A stretch of DNA of 64,000 bases. Source: Alphaproteobacteria bacterium. GTDB lineage: Bacteria > Pseudomonadota > Alphaproteobacteria > SMXQ01. Shown here piece after piece: positions 35,236 to 47,054 of the stretch (position 1 is the stretch's first letter; the number at the start of each line of letters is the position of its first letter). A program made the position numbers and the translations under genes. The notes beneath the pieces were generated by a model, which did no database searches, was not told the DNA's origin, and was given only the letters and a program-made list of their open reading frames with translations. Location of the stretch: the NCBI GenBank assembly GCA_009380075.1, contig WHSO01000006.1, positions 1 to 64,000 of the forward strand. The letters run 5' to 3'.

Positions 35236-35685
35236 GGCGCCCCTCATAGCATAGGGTGAGGCCCGCGCGCGTCACCAAGCTGAAGGGTGCAACCCACAAA
35301 AATAGCGGCCACCGGCGGGGGGACCGGTGGCCGCTGGGAATTCCGGCATCAGGGTGCCGGTCGGAGGCTACTCTGGAAGGCCATGCAACGGGAGAGGGGG
35401 GGATTGCTGCGGCGGCCTTCCATTGGCTCTAAATGACCCCGGAAATGTGACCAGAGTAGGCCTCCAATGGGGCGAAAATGAGATATTTCCATTCTACCTA
35501 CCAAGCTATTGAAATAAATTGTATAAAATACCTTGCGGACGGGTGTTTGCGGGGCGCGCAAAACGCGCGTTTGACGGCCCGCGCGTTTCCCGTTAACACC
35601 CCACTTTCTCTGGCCAATCATCCTATTCGCAAGGGTCTGCCGCCGTTCGCGGGCGGCGCCCCAGCCAACCAAAGGGAGAGAGACC
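35236..35685. promoter_or_regulatory. Divergent control region between ccmA and acnA
   Basis: 450 bases without a supported gene. It holds an intrinsic-terminator-like hairpin at 35304-35335 and an AT-rich patch at 35505-35535 (AATTGTATAAAATACC) that probably contains promoters for one or both directions. Confidence 0.5.
35304..35335 (-). terminator. Intrinsic terminator reading toward ccmA
   Basis: A perfect 12-base stem, AGCGGCCACCGG (35304-35315) and CCGGTGGCCGCT (35324-35335), with an 8-base loop. On the minus strand the stem is followed by ATTTTTG, so it would stop leftward transcripts that start in 35340-35685, before ccmA. No leftward gene lies there, suggesting an attenuated ccmA leader or a small RNA. 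Confidence 0.7.
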
Positions 35686-38358
<2,673 letters not shown>

Positions 38359-38410
38359 CGTCACGGCGGGCGCGCTCGCGCGCGTCCGCCCGCGTAGGCG
38401 ACGAGGCGAC

Positions 38411-39445
38411 ATGGCCGATCCCATCCCAATGCCGAAATCACCGGGCCCGGAGCCATCCGCCGGACGCCTCGCCGGGCTGACCGCCTGGGCCCTGACCGAA
38501 GGCCACGCCGGGATGGAAATCCAGGCCCGCGCGCTGGCAGAGGCACTGGGCCTCGACCCGGTGGTCAAGCGGGCGCCGGCGCCGAAGGCGACCGGCTGGC
38601 TGCCGCCACGGCTGTGGCCCTCGGCGCTCGCCAACGCCAACAAACGGGGCGCGGATCTGACGCCGCCGTGGCCCGACGTTCTCATCACCTGCGGCCGGCG
38701 CGTCGTCGCCCCGGCGCTCGCCATACGGCGCGCGAGCCGCGAGGGTGGGGCGCCCGGGACCTTCGCCATCCATATCCAGAATCCGCAGGTGCCGCTTCGC
38801 CTCTTCGACGTGGTGGTGGCGCCCGATCACGACGCCATGACCGGGCCCAATGTCGTGAGTTGCCTCGGCTCGATCCACGCCCTTACGGCCCGACGCCTCA
38901 AGGCCGAGGGTGTGGCATCCCGCAAACGTTTTGCCGACCTGCCACGCCCCCTCGTCACCGTGCTGGTCGGGGGCGCCAACCGGGCCTACGGCATCGGCAC
39001 GAAGGAGATGGAGCGTCTTGCCGATTCCATATTTTCGCTGATGGTGCGGCAGAACTGCGGCGTCGCCGTGGTGCCGTCGCGACGCACGGGCCGCCGGAAC
39101 GTGCGCCTGCTGAAAGATCGCCTGTCCGATATCGGCGCCTATGTCTGGGACGGGGAGGACGAGAACCCCTATCTGGCGCTGATCGGCCTGGCCGATGCGC
39201 TCATCGTCACCTGCGACTCGGTCAACATGGTGTGCGAAGCGGCGGCGAGCGGAAAGCCGGTCTACATCGTGATGTACAAGGGCCGCTCGGCGCGCTTCGA
39301 CGCCTTTCACGCCGCCATGCGGACGCGCGGCCACGTACGGGCATTCAGCGGCCAGATCGACTTCTTCTGGCGGCCCGCCCCCCTGGTCGAGATCGATGCC
39401 GTCGCCGCCGAGATCGTCCAACGCTACCGCACCGAGCGCGGCTGA
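38411..39445 (+). CDS. ELM1/GtrOC1-like (DUF1022) protein
   Basis: 344 residues. Characteristic pieces are AWALTEGHAGMEIQARALAEAL at the N-terminus, PDVLITCGRRVVAPALAIRR, IHIQNPQVPLRLFDVVVAPDHD, VTVLVGGANRAYG and the C-terminal ALIVTCDSVNMVCEAAASGKP, a GT-B-like nucleotide-sugar site. The family is named after plant mitochondrial fission protein ELM1 and is found in most alphaproteobacteria, where it is thought to be a sugar transferase of the cell envelope. Exact reaction unknown. Confidence 0.85.
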   Translation: MADPIPMPKSPGPEPSAGRLAGLTAWALTEGHAGMEIQARALAEALGLDPVVKRAPAPKATGWLPPRLWPSALANANKRGADLTPPWPDVLITCGRRVVAPALAIRRASREGGAPGTFAIHIQNPQVPLRLFDVVVAPDHDAMTGPNVVSCLGSIHALTARRLKAEGVASRKRFADLPRPLVTVLVGGANRAYGIGTKEMERLADSIFSLMVRQNCGVAVVPSRRTGRRNVRLLKDRLSDIGAYVWDGEDENPYLALIGLADALIVTCDSVNMVCEAAASGKPVYIVMYKGRSARFDAFHAAMRTRGHVRAFSGQIDFFWRPAPLVEIDAVAAEIVQRYRTERG

Positions 39446-39452
39446 GGCGGGG

Positions 39453-39929
39453 TCAGTAGGGCGTGCCGTCCTTGTGCACGAAGTGCCATCGTCCGTCGGC
39501 GTCCATCCCGGCGGCGATATCGTCGTCCGGATAGGTCACTGTGTCGCCCTTGGTGCGGTCGCCGATCTCGAGATACGTCGCCTCCGCCGCGCCGCGGTTG
39601 ACGAGGTGGTGGGCATCGCCGCCGCCCGCCCTGAAGCCCGCGCACATGCCCGGCGTCAGGACAGTTTCCCCCGCGTTGGTCACCAGGGTGAGGGTCCCCT
39701 CGAGGACATAGACGAATTCGTCCTGCCGTCGGTGGGCGTGGCGCAGCGCGCTTTCGCTGCCCGGCGCGAGGCGGGTCAGGTTGACGCCGAAATTGGTCAG
39801 GCCGAAGGCCTCCCCCAGCGGGCGTTTTTCCCGTCCGGCCACGCGGCGGGCGAAGGGCTCGGGGTAATTGCTGGCTTTGGCGCGTGCCGGCAATCCGGCG
39901 GCGCGAGCGGCGATGGGACGGTCGGGCAT
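39453..39929 (-). CDS. Cupin-domain protein
   Basis: 158 residues from ATG 39929. A single cupin domain with the metal ligands in LRHAHRRQDEFVYVLEGTLTL (H-x-H, E) and GGGDAHHLVNRG (H); a preceding FGVNLTRLAPG strand is typical. No enzyme class can be assigned; members bind metals and small ligands. It is divergent from the DUF1223 gene over 140 bases and converges with the ELM1-family gene, separated by 7 bases. Confidence 0.8.
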   Translation of the reverse strand: MPDRPIAARAAGLPARAKASNYPEPFARRVAGREKRPLGEAFGLTNFGVNLTRLAPGSESALRHAHRRQDEFVYVLEGTLTLVTNAGETVLTPGMCAGFRAGGGDAHHLVNRGAAEATYLEIGDRTKGDTVTYPDDDIAAGMDADGRWHFVHKDGTPY

Positions 39930-40069
39930 TGGACTCTCGTGGTTTCCGGGATGCCGCGATCCTAGCATGGTCCCGGTCCTGTGTCCGGCGCGGTGGCGAA
40001 ATGGACCCTCACCAAAGCGTGAACGCGATTGATTGGGGTGGCCCAGGAGCATGGGCATAGTCTGGCGGC

Positions 40070-40828
40070 ATGAAGATGGTTTCACTCAGGGTCATTCCCG
40101 TTTTCGTCGCGGTCCTCGTGTTCGCGGCGTCGCCGGCGCGGACGGAACCCGCATCGGAGCCCGCCCAGCCGGTGGTGGTCGAGCTGTTCACGTCCCAGGG
40201 ATGCTCGTCCTGCCCTCCCGCAGATGCCTACCTGATGCAGCTCGCGAAGGATCCCGGCATTCTCGCGCTCTCCCTGCATGTCGATTACTGGAACGGGCTC
40301 GGCTGGAAGGATCCGTTCTCCAGCCCCGAGGTGACCGTGCGCCAGCGCAGCTACGCGCGCAATCTCGGCGCGCATTACGTCTATACGCCGCAGATGGTGG
40401 TGATGGGTGCCGCCCATGCGGTCGGCTCCAACCGCAGCGATGTGGCGCGGCTTATCGCCGATACGCGTGCGGGCATGGCTCCCGCGCCCACCGTTGCCAT
40501 CGATCATATGGCGCGCAACACGCTGACCATCCGCGTCGGTGCGGGACAGGTGAAGGGGCGTGCGACGGTGTGGCTGGTCTCCTACGATACCCGCCATGAG
40601 ACCAGGGTGGCGGCGGGCGAGAACGGCGGCCGGACCCTTGCCTATTCCAACGTCGTGCGCGGCATCCGTTCCGTCGGCGCGTGGGACGGTTCGGCGACCA
40701 GCCTCACCGTGGATGTGACCGAGGAAATGAACGACGGCTATCAGAATTGTGCCGTGCTGGTCCAGGCGGGCGAAACCGGGCCGATCGTCGCGTCCGCGTC
40801 CATGCCGATGCGCATCGCCGCACGGTAA
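40070..40828 (+). CDS. Secreted DUF1223 thioredoxin-like protein
   Basis: 252 residues from ATG 40070. A signal peptide (residues 1-25, SPARTEP) is followed by VVVELFTSQGCSSCPPAD, a thioredoxin-like C-x2-C (Cys45 and Cys48), then LALSLHVDYWNGLGWKDPFSS, VYTPQMVVMGAAHAVGS and a C-terminal beta-rich domain. This is the conserved alphaproteobacterial DUF1223 family, probably a periplasmic redox protein. Partner unknown. Confidence 0.88.
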   Translation: MKMVSLRVIPVFVAVLVFAASPARTEPASEPAQPVVVELFTSQGCSSCPPADAYLMQLAKDPGILALSLHVDYWNGLGWKDPFSSPEVTVRQRSYARNLGAHYVYTPQMVVMGAAHAVGSNRSDVARLIADTRAGMAPAPTVAIDHMARNTLTIRVGAGQVKGRATVWLVSYDTRHETRVAAGENGGRTLAYSNVVRGIRSVGAWDGSATSLTVDVTEEMNDGYQNCAVLVQAGETGPIVASASMPMRIAAR

Positions 40829-40973
40829 CCCGTACCCGGCCCGGCGCCGGGGTTCCGGGCCGCCCCGCGTTCCCAAGAGTTCACTGTTTTCCTGGGCTTC
40901 CGGGCTCTGGCGAAGGCGCGCCGGGCGATGATATGCTGCGCGGACACTTTCCGTAGCGCGTCAGGAGGACATC

Positions 40974-41312
40974 ATGGCCATTCCCGTTCAGATCACTTTC
41001 CGGGACATCCCGTCGAGCGACGCGGTCGAGACCAGGATCCATAAATACGCCGAAAAGCTCGATCGATTTACCGATCGCGCGACGTCGCTCCACGTTATCG
41101 TCGCCGCGCCCCATGCGCGCAGCCAGGGACCCCAGCACAAGGGCCAGCTCTACCAGTTCACCCTTGAATTGACCCTGCCGAAGGGCGACATCGTCGTACG
41201 CCAGGGCGACACCGACAACCATGCACACGAGGACGTCTACGTCGCCATGCGCGATGCCTTCAAGGCCCTGGAACGTCGCACGCACGAACATTTCGAAAAG
41301 CTCGGCCACTGA
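40974..41312 (+). CDS. Ribosome hibernation factor-like protein (HPF/RaiA fold)
   Basis: 112 residues from ATG 40974 with AGGAGG seven bases upstream. The N-terminal VQITFRDIPSSDAVETRIHKYAEKLDRF matches the HPF/RaiA beta-alpha-beta start, but the middle has an extra HARSQGPQHKGQLYQF segment and the C-terminus (VYVAMRDAFKALERRTHEHF) is the usual second helix. It lacks the C-terminal dimerisation domain of long HPF. Such proteins bind the 30S decoding centre in resting cells; this short version may be specialised. Confidence 0.8.
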   Translation: MAIPVQITFRDIPSSDAVETRIHKYAEKLDRFTDRATSLHVIVAAPHARSQGPQHKGQLYQFTLELTLPKGDIVVRQGDTDNHAHEDVYVAMRDAFKALERRTHEHFEKLGH

Positions 41313-41364
41313 GACGGCCGCGTCCGGTGCCGTCAAAGCGACGGAAAGGGATCGTCCCGCACCC

Positions 41365-44031
41365 ATGAGCTTCAGCATTTCGCCATCGTTTCCCGACCCG
41401 CGCGTCGCACCACGCGCGCAGGTGACGGCGGTCCTCGGCCCGACCAACACCGGCAAGACATACCTCGCGATCGAGCGCATGATGGGCCATGTCTCCGGCA
41501 TGATGGGTTTCCCGCTGCGGCTGCTGGCGCGGGAGAACTACGACCGAGTCGTCGCCATCAAGGGCGTGGATGCGGTGGCGCTCGTCACCGGCGAGGAGAA
41601 GATCCTTCCGCCCAACCCGTCCTATTTCCTGTGCACGGTGGAATCGATGCCCTTGGCGCGCGAGGTCGCGTTCCTCGCCGTGGACGAGGTGCAACTCGCC
41701 GCCGATCCGGACCGCGGCCATATCTTCACCGACCGCATCCTCAACGCCCGTGGCTATGCCGAGACCATGCTGCTCGGCGCCGAAACCATTGCGCCGTTCA
41801 TCCGCGCCCTGGTGCCCGGATGCGAATTCGTGTCGCGCCCCCGGTTTTCCTCGCTCACCCATGCCGGCGTGCACAAGATCACGCGCCTGCCGCCGCGCTC
41901 GGCGGTGGTGGCGTTCTCGGCGGCCTCGGTCTACGGCATCGCCGAGTTGCTGCGCCGTCAGCGCGGCGGCGCGGCCGTCGTCATGGGGGCGCTCAGCCCC
42001 CGCACCCGCAACGCCCAGGTCGCCATGTTCCAGAACGGTGAGGTGGATTACCTGGTGGCGACCGATGCCATCGGCATGGGGCTCAACATGGACGTCGCTC
42101 ATGTCGCCTTCGGCGAACTGGCGAAATTCGACGGCCGCCGCCGCCGCGGGTTGAGCGCGGCGGAGCTGGCGCAGATCGCCGGCCGCGCCGGCCGCCACAT
42201 GTCCGACGGCACCTTCGGCACCACGGTCGAGGCCGGCGAACTCGCGCCCGAGATGGTCGCGGCGGTCGAGGGTCATCACTTCGAAAAGGTGCGCAGCATC
42301 TACTGGCGCAACAGCGATCTTTCCTTCCACTCCATTGCCGCGCTCATGCGGTCGCTGGAGGCACCGTCGCCGATGCCGGGGATGATTGCCATGCGTGATG
42401 CGCCCGATCACCTTGCCCTCGGCATCCTTGCTGCCGATCCCGAATCCGTCCGCGCCGTCGCCGGGCCCGACGATGTGCGGCGGCTGTGGGACGTGTGCCA
42501 GATTCCCGATTTCCGGCGCGACGCGGGCGGCGGCCACGCACGGTTCGTGGCCGGCGTGTGGCGGCGCCTCGCGGCGGGCGGACACCTGCCGGACGACTGG
42601 ATCGCGTCCCATATCGCGCGCCTCGACCGCGTCGACGGCGACATCGATACGCTGACGGGCCGTATCGACCACATCCGCACCTGGACCTATATCTCGCACC
42701 GCGCCGCCTGGCTGGAGGACGCGGGCCATTGGCAGGGCCTGACCCGCGCGGTCGAGGACCGCCTGTCCGACGCGCTGCACGACCGTCTCACCCAGCGCTT
42801 CGTCGACCGGCGTACCACGGCGCTGGTCAAGGGCCTGCGGGGGAAGGCGGACCTCGCCGCCGCGGTCGACGACGACGGTACCGTCGTCGTCGCCGGCCAC
42901 GTCGTCGGGCGCCTCGAGGGATTCCGTTTCGTCGAGGCGCCGGCGCACCGCTCGGGCGACGACAGCGAGCTTGCGCGCAAGACCGCACGCGGCGCGGCCG
43001 CCCGTGCGCTGGGGCCGGAAATCACGCGGCGCCTCGATGCGGTCGCGGCACCCGGGGCCGGCGACAATGGGCTCGCCCTCGAAGACGACGGGCGGATCAC
43101 CTGGAACGGGGCGCTCGTCGGCAATACCGGTCCGGGGCGGGATGCCCTCGGCCCCGTGGTACGCGCCGTGGCGAGCGACGTGGTCGACTCTCGCAGCCAG
43201 GCGCGGCTCGCCGTGGCGCTTCAGCACTGGCTCGATACGCATCTGCGCGCCCGCCTGGGGCCGCTCTTCCGGTCGCGGGATCGTGCCGGCGATGCCGCCC
43301 TTGCGTCGCCGGCACGCGGCATCCTGTTCCAGCTGGTCGAGGCGGTGGGCTGCGTTCCCCGCCGGCAGGTCGACACGCTGGTCCGCCAGTGCGACGGACG
43401 GGCGCGCAAGCAGCTCGCAGGGCTCGGCATCCGCCTGGGGACCGAGTCGGTCTATGTCGACGGCCTGCATGGCGCAGGAGTCCGGCGGCTGCGCGCGGTG
43501 CTGGACGGCATTCACCGTCGCGATGCCGGCGCCGAGATCGCCGCCCGTGCCCGTGCCGTCGCGCGTGGCGCGCCGTCGGTCGCCCGCGACCACGCCCTTC
43601 CGGACACGTTCTACCGGGCCTGCGGCCTGATCGCGCTCGGCCCCCGGGCGCTCGCCTGTCCGCGTGCGGAAGCCCTCGCCGCCGAAACACGGCGGCTCGC
43701 CCGCCAGGGCGCCTTCAGCGCAAGCCCGGCCCTGCGCCGCCTTGCCGGCGGCAGCATCGAGGATCTCGTGGGCGTTTTGCTGGCGCTTGGCTTCCGCAGC
43801 GAGGAAGGTCCGGCCGGGATCGGTTTCGCGGCGGCTACGGCGTCCCGTACGCACCGGCATCGCGTCCGTTCCGCCGCCGCCAAGGGATCGAAGGGAGACG
43901 CCGACGCGGCGGTTGCGGGTGCCAAGGCCAAGCCCGGGCGCCCGCGGCACGCGCCGCGCCAGGCGTCGGATTCGCCCTTCGCCGTGCTCGGCACCCTCAC
44001 GCTGCGCCCGCGACGGGACGGCCCGCGGTGA
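41365..44031 (+). CDS. SUV3-like ATP-dependent RNA helicase
   Basis: 888 residues from ATG 41365 with GAAAGGG upstream. Helicase motifs: LGPTNTGKTYLAIERM (I), LLARENYDRV, ALVTGEEKI, LAVDEVQLAADPDRGHIFTDR (DEVQ, II), MLLGAETIAP (III), VVAFSAASVYGIAELLRR, VDYLVATDAIGMGLNMDV (V) and QIAGRAGRH (VI). A long C-terminal domain (about 350-880) is rich in Arg/Ala and ends in basic repeats. Similar to the mitochondrial degradosome helicase Suv3; the likely job is RNA unwinding during turnover. It overlaps the next gene by 4 bases. Confidence 0.92.
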   Translation: MSFSISPSFPDPRVAPRAQVTAVLGPTNTGKTYLAIERMMGHVSGMMGFPLRLLARENYDRVVAIKGVDAVALVTGEEKILPPNPSYFLCTVESMPLAREVAFLAVDEVQLAADPDRGHIFTDRILNARGYAETMLLGAETIAPFIRALVPGCEFVSRPRFSSLTHAGVHKITRLPPRSAVVAFSAASVYGIAELLRRQRGGAAVVMGALSPRTRNAQVAMFQNGEVDYLVATDAIGMGLNMDVAHVAFGELAKFDGRRRRGLSAAELAQIAGRAGRHMSDGTFGTTVEAGELAPEMVAAVEGHHFEKVRSIYWRNSDLSFHSIAALMRSLEAPSPMPGMIAMRDAPDHLALGILAADPESVRAVAGPDDVRRLWDVCQIPDFRRDAGGGHARFVAGVWRRLAAGGHLPDDWIASHIARLDRVDGDIDTLTGRIDHIRTWTYISHRAAWLEDAGHWQGLTRAVEDRLSDALHDRLTQRFVDRRTTALVKGLRGKADLAAAVDDDGTVVVAGHVVGRLEGFRFVEAPAHRSGDDSELARKTARGAAARALGPEITRRLDAVAAPGAGDNGLALEDDGRITWNGALVGNTGPGRDALGPVVRAVASDVVDSRSQARLAVALQHWLDTHLRARLGPLFRSRDRAGDAALASPARGILFQLVEAVGCVPRRQVDTLVRQCDGRARKQLAGLGIRLGTESVYVDGLHGAGVRRLRAVLDGIHRRDAGAEIAARARAVARGAPSVARDHALPDTFYRACGLIALGPRALACPRAEALAAETRRLARQGAFSASPALRRLAGGSIEDLVGVLLALGFRSEEGPAGIGFAAATASRTHRHRVRSAAAKGSKGDADAAVAGAKAKPGRPRHAPRQASDSPFAVLGTLTLRPRRDGPR

Positions 44032-44456
44032 CCACGGCCCGGATGTCGCCCGACGCCCCCGCATCCGCCGTTCCCGGCCTGCGCGTCGACAAGTGGCTGT
44101 GGTTCGCCCGCTTCTTCAAGAGCCGTACCCTCGCGGCGCGCCATTGCGCCGCCGGCCGCGTGCGCATCAACGGGACCCGCGTCGTCAAGGCTCATGCGCC
44201 CGTCGTTCCCGGCGACGTGCTGACCTTTGCCACGGGCGGCGCGCGCATTCATGTGGTGCGCGTCCTCGCCCTCGGCACGCGGCGGGGGCCGGCGCCCGAG
44301 GCGCGCACACTCTACCTCGACCTCGATCCTCCCTCCGCCGGGAATGCCGCGTCCCCGGGGCCTGAGGTGGCATCCGGCCCCCGGCGCGCGCCGGGATCGG
44401 GCCGTCCGACCAAGGCCGACCGCCGGGCGCTGGAGCTGCTGCGCGGCGAGCGCTGA
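44028..44456 (+). CDS. S4-domain RNA-binding protein, Hsp15-like
   Basis: 142 residues from GTG 44028 (GTGA overlap with the helicase); ATG 44043 is an alternative. The S4 domain reads LRVDKWLWFARFFKSRTLA, GRVRINGTRVVKAHAPV and VVPGDVLTFA, as in Hsp15, which binds 50S subunits carrying stalled peptidyl-tRNA. The C-terminal 60 residues are basic and low-complexity (RRAPGSGRPTKADRR). Co-transcription with the helicase points to RNA or ribosome quality control. Confidence 0.9.
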   Translation: MTTARMSPDAPASAVPGLRVDKWLWFARFFKSRTLAARHCAAGRVRINGTRVVKAHAPVVPGDVLTFATGGARIHVVRVLALGTRRGPAPEARTLYLDLDPPSAGNAASPGPEVASGPRRAPGSGRPTKADRRALELLRGER

Positions 44457-44483
44457 GCGCCGCGGCGCGATCCGGGGTGATCG

Positions 44484-45113
44484 TCACGCCCTGCGGAACA
44501 CCAGGGACAGGTTGTTGGCCGGCATCGGCACCGTTTCGGCATGGACCATGCCGTGCCGGGCGGCTTCGTCGATGACGGTCCCGAGATCGCGGATACCCCA
44601 TGCCGGGTTGCGCGCCCGCAGGCTGCGGTCGAATGCGGCATTCGACGGCGCGGTATGTGCGCCGCCGACACGGTAAGGCCCGTAGAGGTAAAGCACCCCA
44701 CCCGGGGGCAGCAGGCGTCCGGCCCCGGCCATCAGCCCTTCACAGGCGGCGAATGGGGCGATATGGATCATGTTGACGGAGACGATGGCATCGGGCGTGA
44801 ATCCGGGCGGCAGGGGCCAGTCGGGCCGGGCGACATCGAGGCGCATCGGCGCCAGCACATTGGGCACTTGCGCCGCCCCGAGCCAGGCCGCGGCGGAGGC
44901 GACCGCCTCGGCGTCGACGTCGGTGGACAGCCAACGCAGATGGGGCAGCGCTGCGGCAAAATACGGCGCCTGTTCGCCGGGGCCGCAGCCGATCTCCAGC
45001 ACCGCCGTGGCCCCGGCCAGCACCCGCCGCAGCACCGCGAGGATGGGGTCGCGGTTGCGGAGCGTATGCGGGGCGTGAACGGCGCCCGCGGGGACGTCCG
45101 GCGGTCCGGTCAT
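44484..45113 (-). CDS. DUF938-family SAM-dependent methyltransferase-like protein
   Basis: 209 residues. The methyltransferase core is [53 protein letters not shown] and [14 protein letters not shown], with the closing [14 protein letters not shown]. This is the DUF938 family; substrate unknown. It is on the minus strand, converging with the Hsp15-like gene and divergent from fdxA. Confidence 0.85.
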   Translation of the reverse strand: MTGPPDVPAGAVHAPHTLRNRDPILAVLRRVLAGATAVLEIGCGPGEQAPYFAAALPHLRWLSTDVDAEAVASAAAWLGAAQVPNVLAPMRLDVARPDWPLPPGFTPDAIVSVNMIHIAPFAACEGLMAGAGRLLPPGGVLYLYGPYRVGGAHTAPSNAAFDRSLRARNPAWGIRDLGTVIDEAARHGMVHAETVPMPANNLSLVFRRA

Positions 45114-45272
45114 GGCCGGAACCTAGACGTCCCGGCGCCGTCCCGCAACCGCGCCCACCGCCGCGTCCCTGTGGCTTGCCGTGGCATGGGCGCTGTGATA
45201 CCCAAGGCGCCCGAGAGGGAACGAGACGGGCGGCCGCAACCGCCAGGACTGCGTGAAGGGACAGAACGGCAG

Positions 45273-45617
45273 ATGACTTACCTAGTGACCGACGCCTGCG
45301 TGAAGTGCAAGTACATGGATTGCGTCGAGGTTTGCCCGGTGGATTGCTTTTACGAGGGCGAGAATTTCCTCGTCATCAACCCGGACGAATGCATCGATTG
45401 CGGCGTGTGCGAGCCCGAATGCCCGGTCGAGGCGATCAAGCCCGACACCGAGGGCGATCTGTCCAAGTGGCTGGAAATCAATACGAAATACGCCGAATCG
45501 TGGCCCAATATCACGCGCAAGGGTGAGCCCCCCGCCGACGCCGACGCGTGGAAGGACGTCAAGGACAAGTTCGACGCGCATTTCAGCCCGAACCCGGGCA
45601 AATCCGGGCAGTCCTGA
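45273..45617 (+). CDS. fdxA: Seven-iron ferredoxin FdxA
   Basis: 114 residues from ATG 45273. Cysteine motifs [14 protein letters not shown] at residues 9-22 and [15 protein letters not shown] at 40-54 give one [3Fe-4S] and one [4Fe-4S] cluster. The C-terminal extension (LNTKYAESW-like region, then [13 protein letters not shown]) is typical of the family. It is a conserved low-potential electron carrier, usually next to carD in alphaproteobacteria, as here. Confidence 0.95.
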   Translation: MTYLVTDACVKCKYMDCVEVCPVDCFYEGENFLVINPDECIDCGVCEPECPVEAIKPDTEGDLSKWLEINTKYAESWPNITRKGEPPADADAWKDVKDKFDAHFSPNPGKSGQS

Positions 45618-45943
45618 CGTCCCGAAGCAGCCCGAAATGGCGTTTCACTTGAAATGCTAGGATTCGGGGCAAATTTCTGATATATTACAAAGCAAGCGGG
45701 CGGGATTAACCATTTGAAATAATGGCTTAATCCCGACCAGCCCATAAAGGACGCGGGGCCGGTACGGTCGGTCCGCGCATTCCGTCAGGGAATCGAACCG
45801 CATAAGGGGAATGCCGTCGATCCGGCATGCCGCGGTTCGTTTGCGGCTGATGCGAAAGCCCGGGCTCCCGCGGAACAGGTTTGTCCATTCCGTTGCAATG
45901 TATCAGCGTGGAACGCGTTCCAGTGAGGATGCAAGGACCAGAG
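45618..45943. promoter_or_regulatory. fdxA-carD intergenic region with a large inverted repeat
   Basis: 326 bases without a supported gene. At 45702-45734 a 13-base stem, GGGATTAACCATT and AATGG-c-TTAATCCC, is interrupted by one bulged C, with loop TGAAAT. It has no T-run, so it is either an operator or an RNA structure in front of carD. AT-rich sequence (TTCTGATATATTACAAAG, 45675-45692) just upstream is a possible promoter. Confidence 0.5.
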
Positions 45944-46957
45944 ATGGCAACCAAGAAAAAGCGTAACACCAGATCCGCATCGAAGACCCGGGCCCGGACG
46001 CACACCCGCAAGCCCAGCCGGAAGGCCGTGCCGCGAAAGGCTCTTAACAAGGCGGCGGCCAAGGCAAAAGCCCGGCCCAAGGCGAAGGCCGCGGCCGCGC
46101 CGAGGGCACGTTCCAGGGCCAAACCCGTGGTCAAGAAAGCGGCCAACACAAAGGCGAAATCAAAAAAGATGGTAAAGTCCAAGTCCGTATCCGCAAAGCG
46201 CGGCGCATCCTCAAACAGCGTTCGGTCTGTAAAGGCAGTGGCGAAGAAGCGTCCGCCGGTCAAGGCGACGGCGAAGAAACCGGTCCGGGCCGCAGCGCCG
46301 AAGCCTGCGGCCAAGGCACCGGCCCGAAAGCCCGTTCCCGCCAAGACGGCGACGAAGCCCGTTCCCGCCAAGGCCGCCACCGGTCACGCGCCGGCCAAAC
46401 CGGTGGCGAAGGCGGTACCGGCGAAAGCGCCGGCCAAGCCCGGCAAGCCGTTCTCGGTCAAGAAGCTCGGCGATTTTGCCTGCGGCGACTACGTCGTCTA
46501 TCCGACCCATGGCGTCGGCAAGATAGAAGCGATCGAAGAGCAGGATATTGCCGGTTTCACGCTGCGTCTCTACGTCGTCCGGTTCGAGAAGGAAAAGATG
46601 ACGTTGCGCGTCCCGGTCAACAAGGCGGAGGATTCCGGGCTGCGGAAGCTGTCGACGCGCCAGCAGATCGACGTTGCCCTTTCGACCCTGAAGGGCCGCT
46701 CCCGCGTCTCGCGTGCCATGTGGTCGCGCCGGGCGCAGGAGTACGAGGCCAAGATCAACTCGGGTGATCCCGTTTCCATTGCCGAGGTGGTGCGCGATCT
46801 GCACCGTAACGCCGGCCAGCCCGACCAGTCCTATTCCGAGCGGCAGATCTACGAAGCCGCGCTGGAACGGCTGGCGCGGGAGCTGGCGGCGGTCGAGCGG
46901 ATCGATTCCGACGCCGCCGCAGTCAAGCTGGAGCAGTTCCTGGTCAAGGCGGCCTGA
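45944..46957 (+). CDS. CarD-family transcription regulator with a histone-H1-like N-terminal tail
   Basis: 337 residues from ATG 45944 with AAGGA seven bases upstream (ATG 45929 is an alternative). Residues 1 to about 168 are almost entirely Lys, Ala, Pro, Arg and Val with loose KAxAKxxPAK repeats, as in histone H1/AlgP tails. From about residue 176 the normal CarD fold follows: FACGDYVVYPTHGVGKIEAI (RNA polymerase-interacting part), RFEKEKMTLRVPVNKAE and the DNA-binding helices SRAMWSRRAQEYEAKINSGD, IAEVVRDLHRN, SERQIYEAALERLARELA. CarD stabilises open promoter complexes. The tail should add non-specific DNA binding or compaction. Ordinary alphaproteobacterial CarD is about 170 residues, so this is a doubled-length fusion. 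Confidence 0.9.
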   Translation: MATKKKRNTRSASKTRARTHTRKPSRKAVPRKALNKAAAKAKARPKAKAAAAPRARSRAKPVVKKAANTKAKSKKMVKSKSVSAKRGASSNSVRSVKAVAKKRPPVKATAKKPVRAAAPKPAAKAPARKPVPAKTATKPVPAKAATGHAPAKPVAKAVPAKAPAKPGKPFSVKKLGDFACGDYVVYPTHGVGKIEAIEEQDIAGFTLRLYVVRFEKEKMTLRVPVNKAEDSGLRKLSTRQQIDVALSTLKGRSRVSRAMWSRRAQEYEAKINSGDPVSIAEVVRDLHRNAGQPDQSYSERQIYEAALERLARELAAVERIDSDAAAVKLEQFLVKAA

Positions 46958-47054
46958 GACTGCCGCAGCGCGAGATCGGGGGCCGGCCGCCGGGTACGAG
47001 GCCGGCCCTCATGCTGTGCGGTCGTCCAGCAAAAGGCCGGGGTCAAGAAGGATC

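Noticed and set aside
41260-44064. 934-codon open frame on the minus strand
   Set aside because: Antisense to the SUV3-like helicase, which has all helicase motifs; the antisense product has none.
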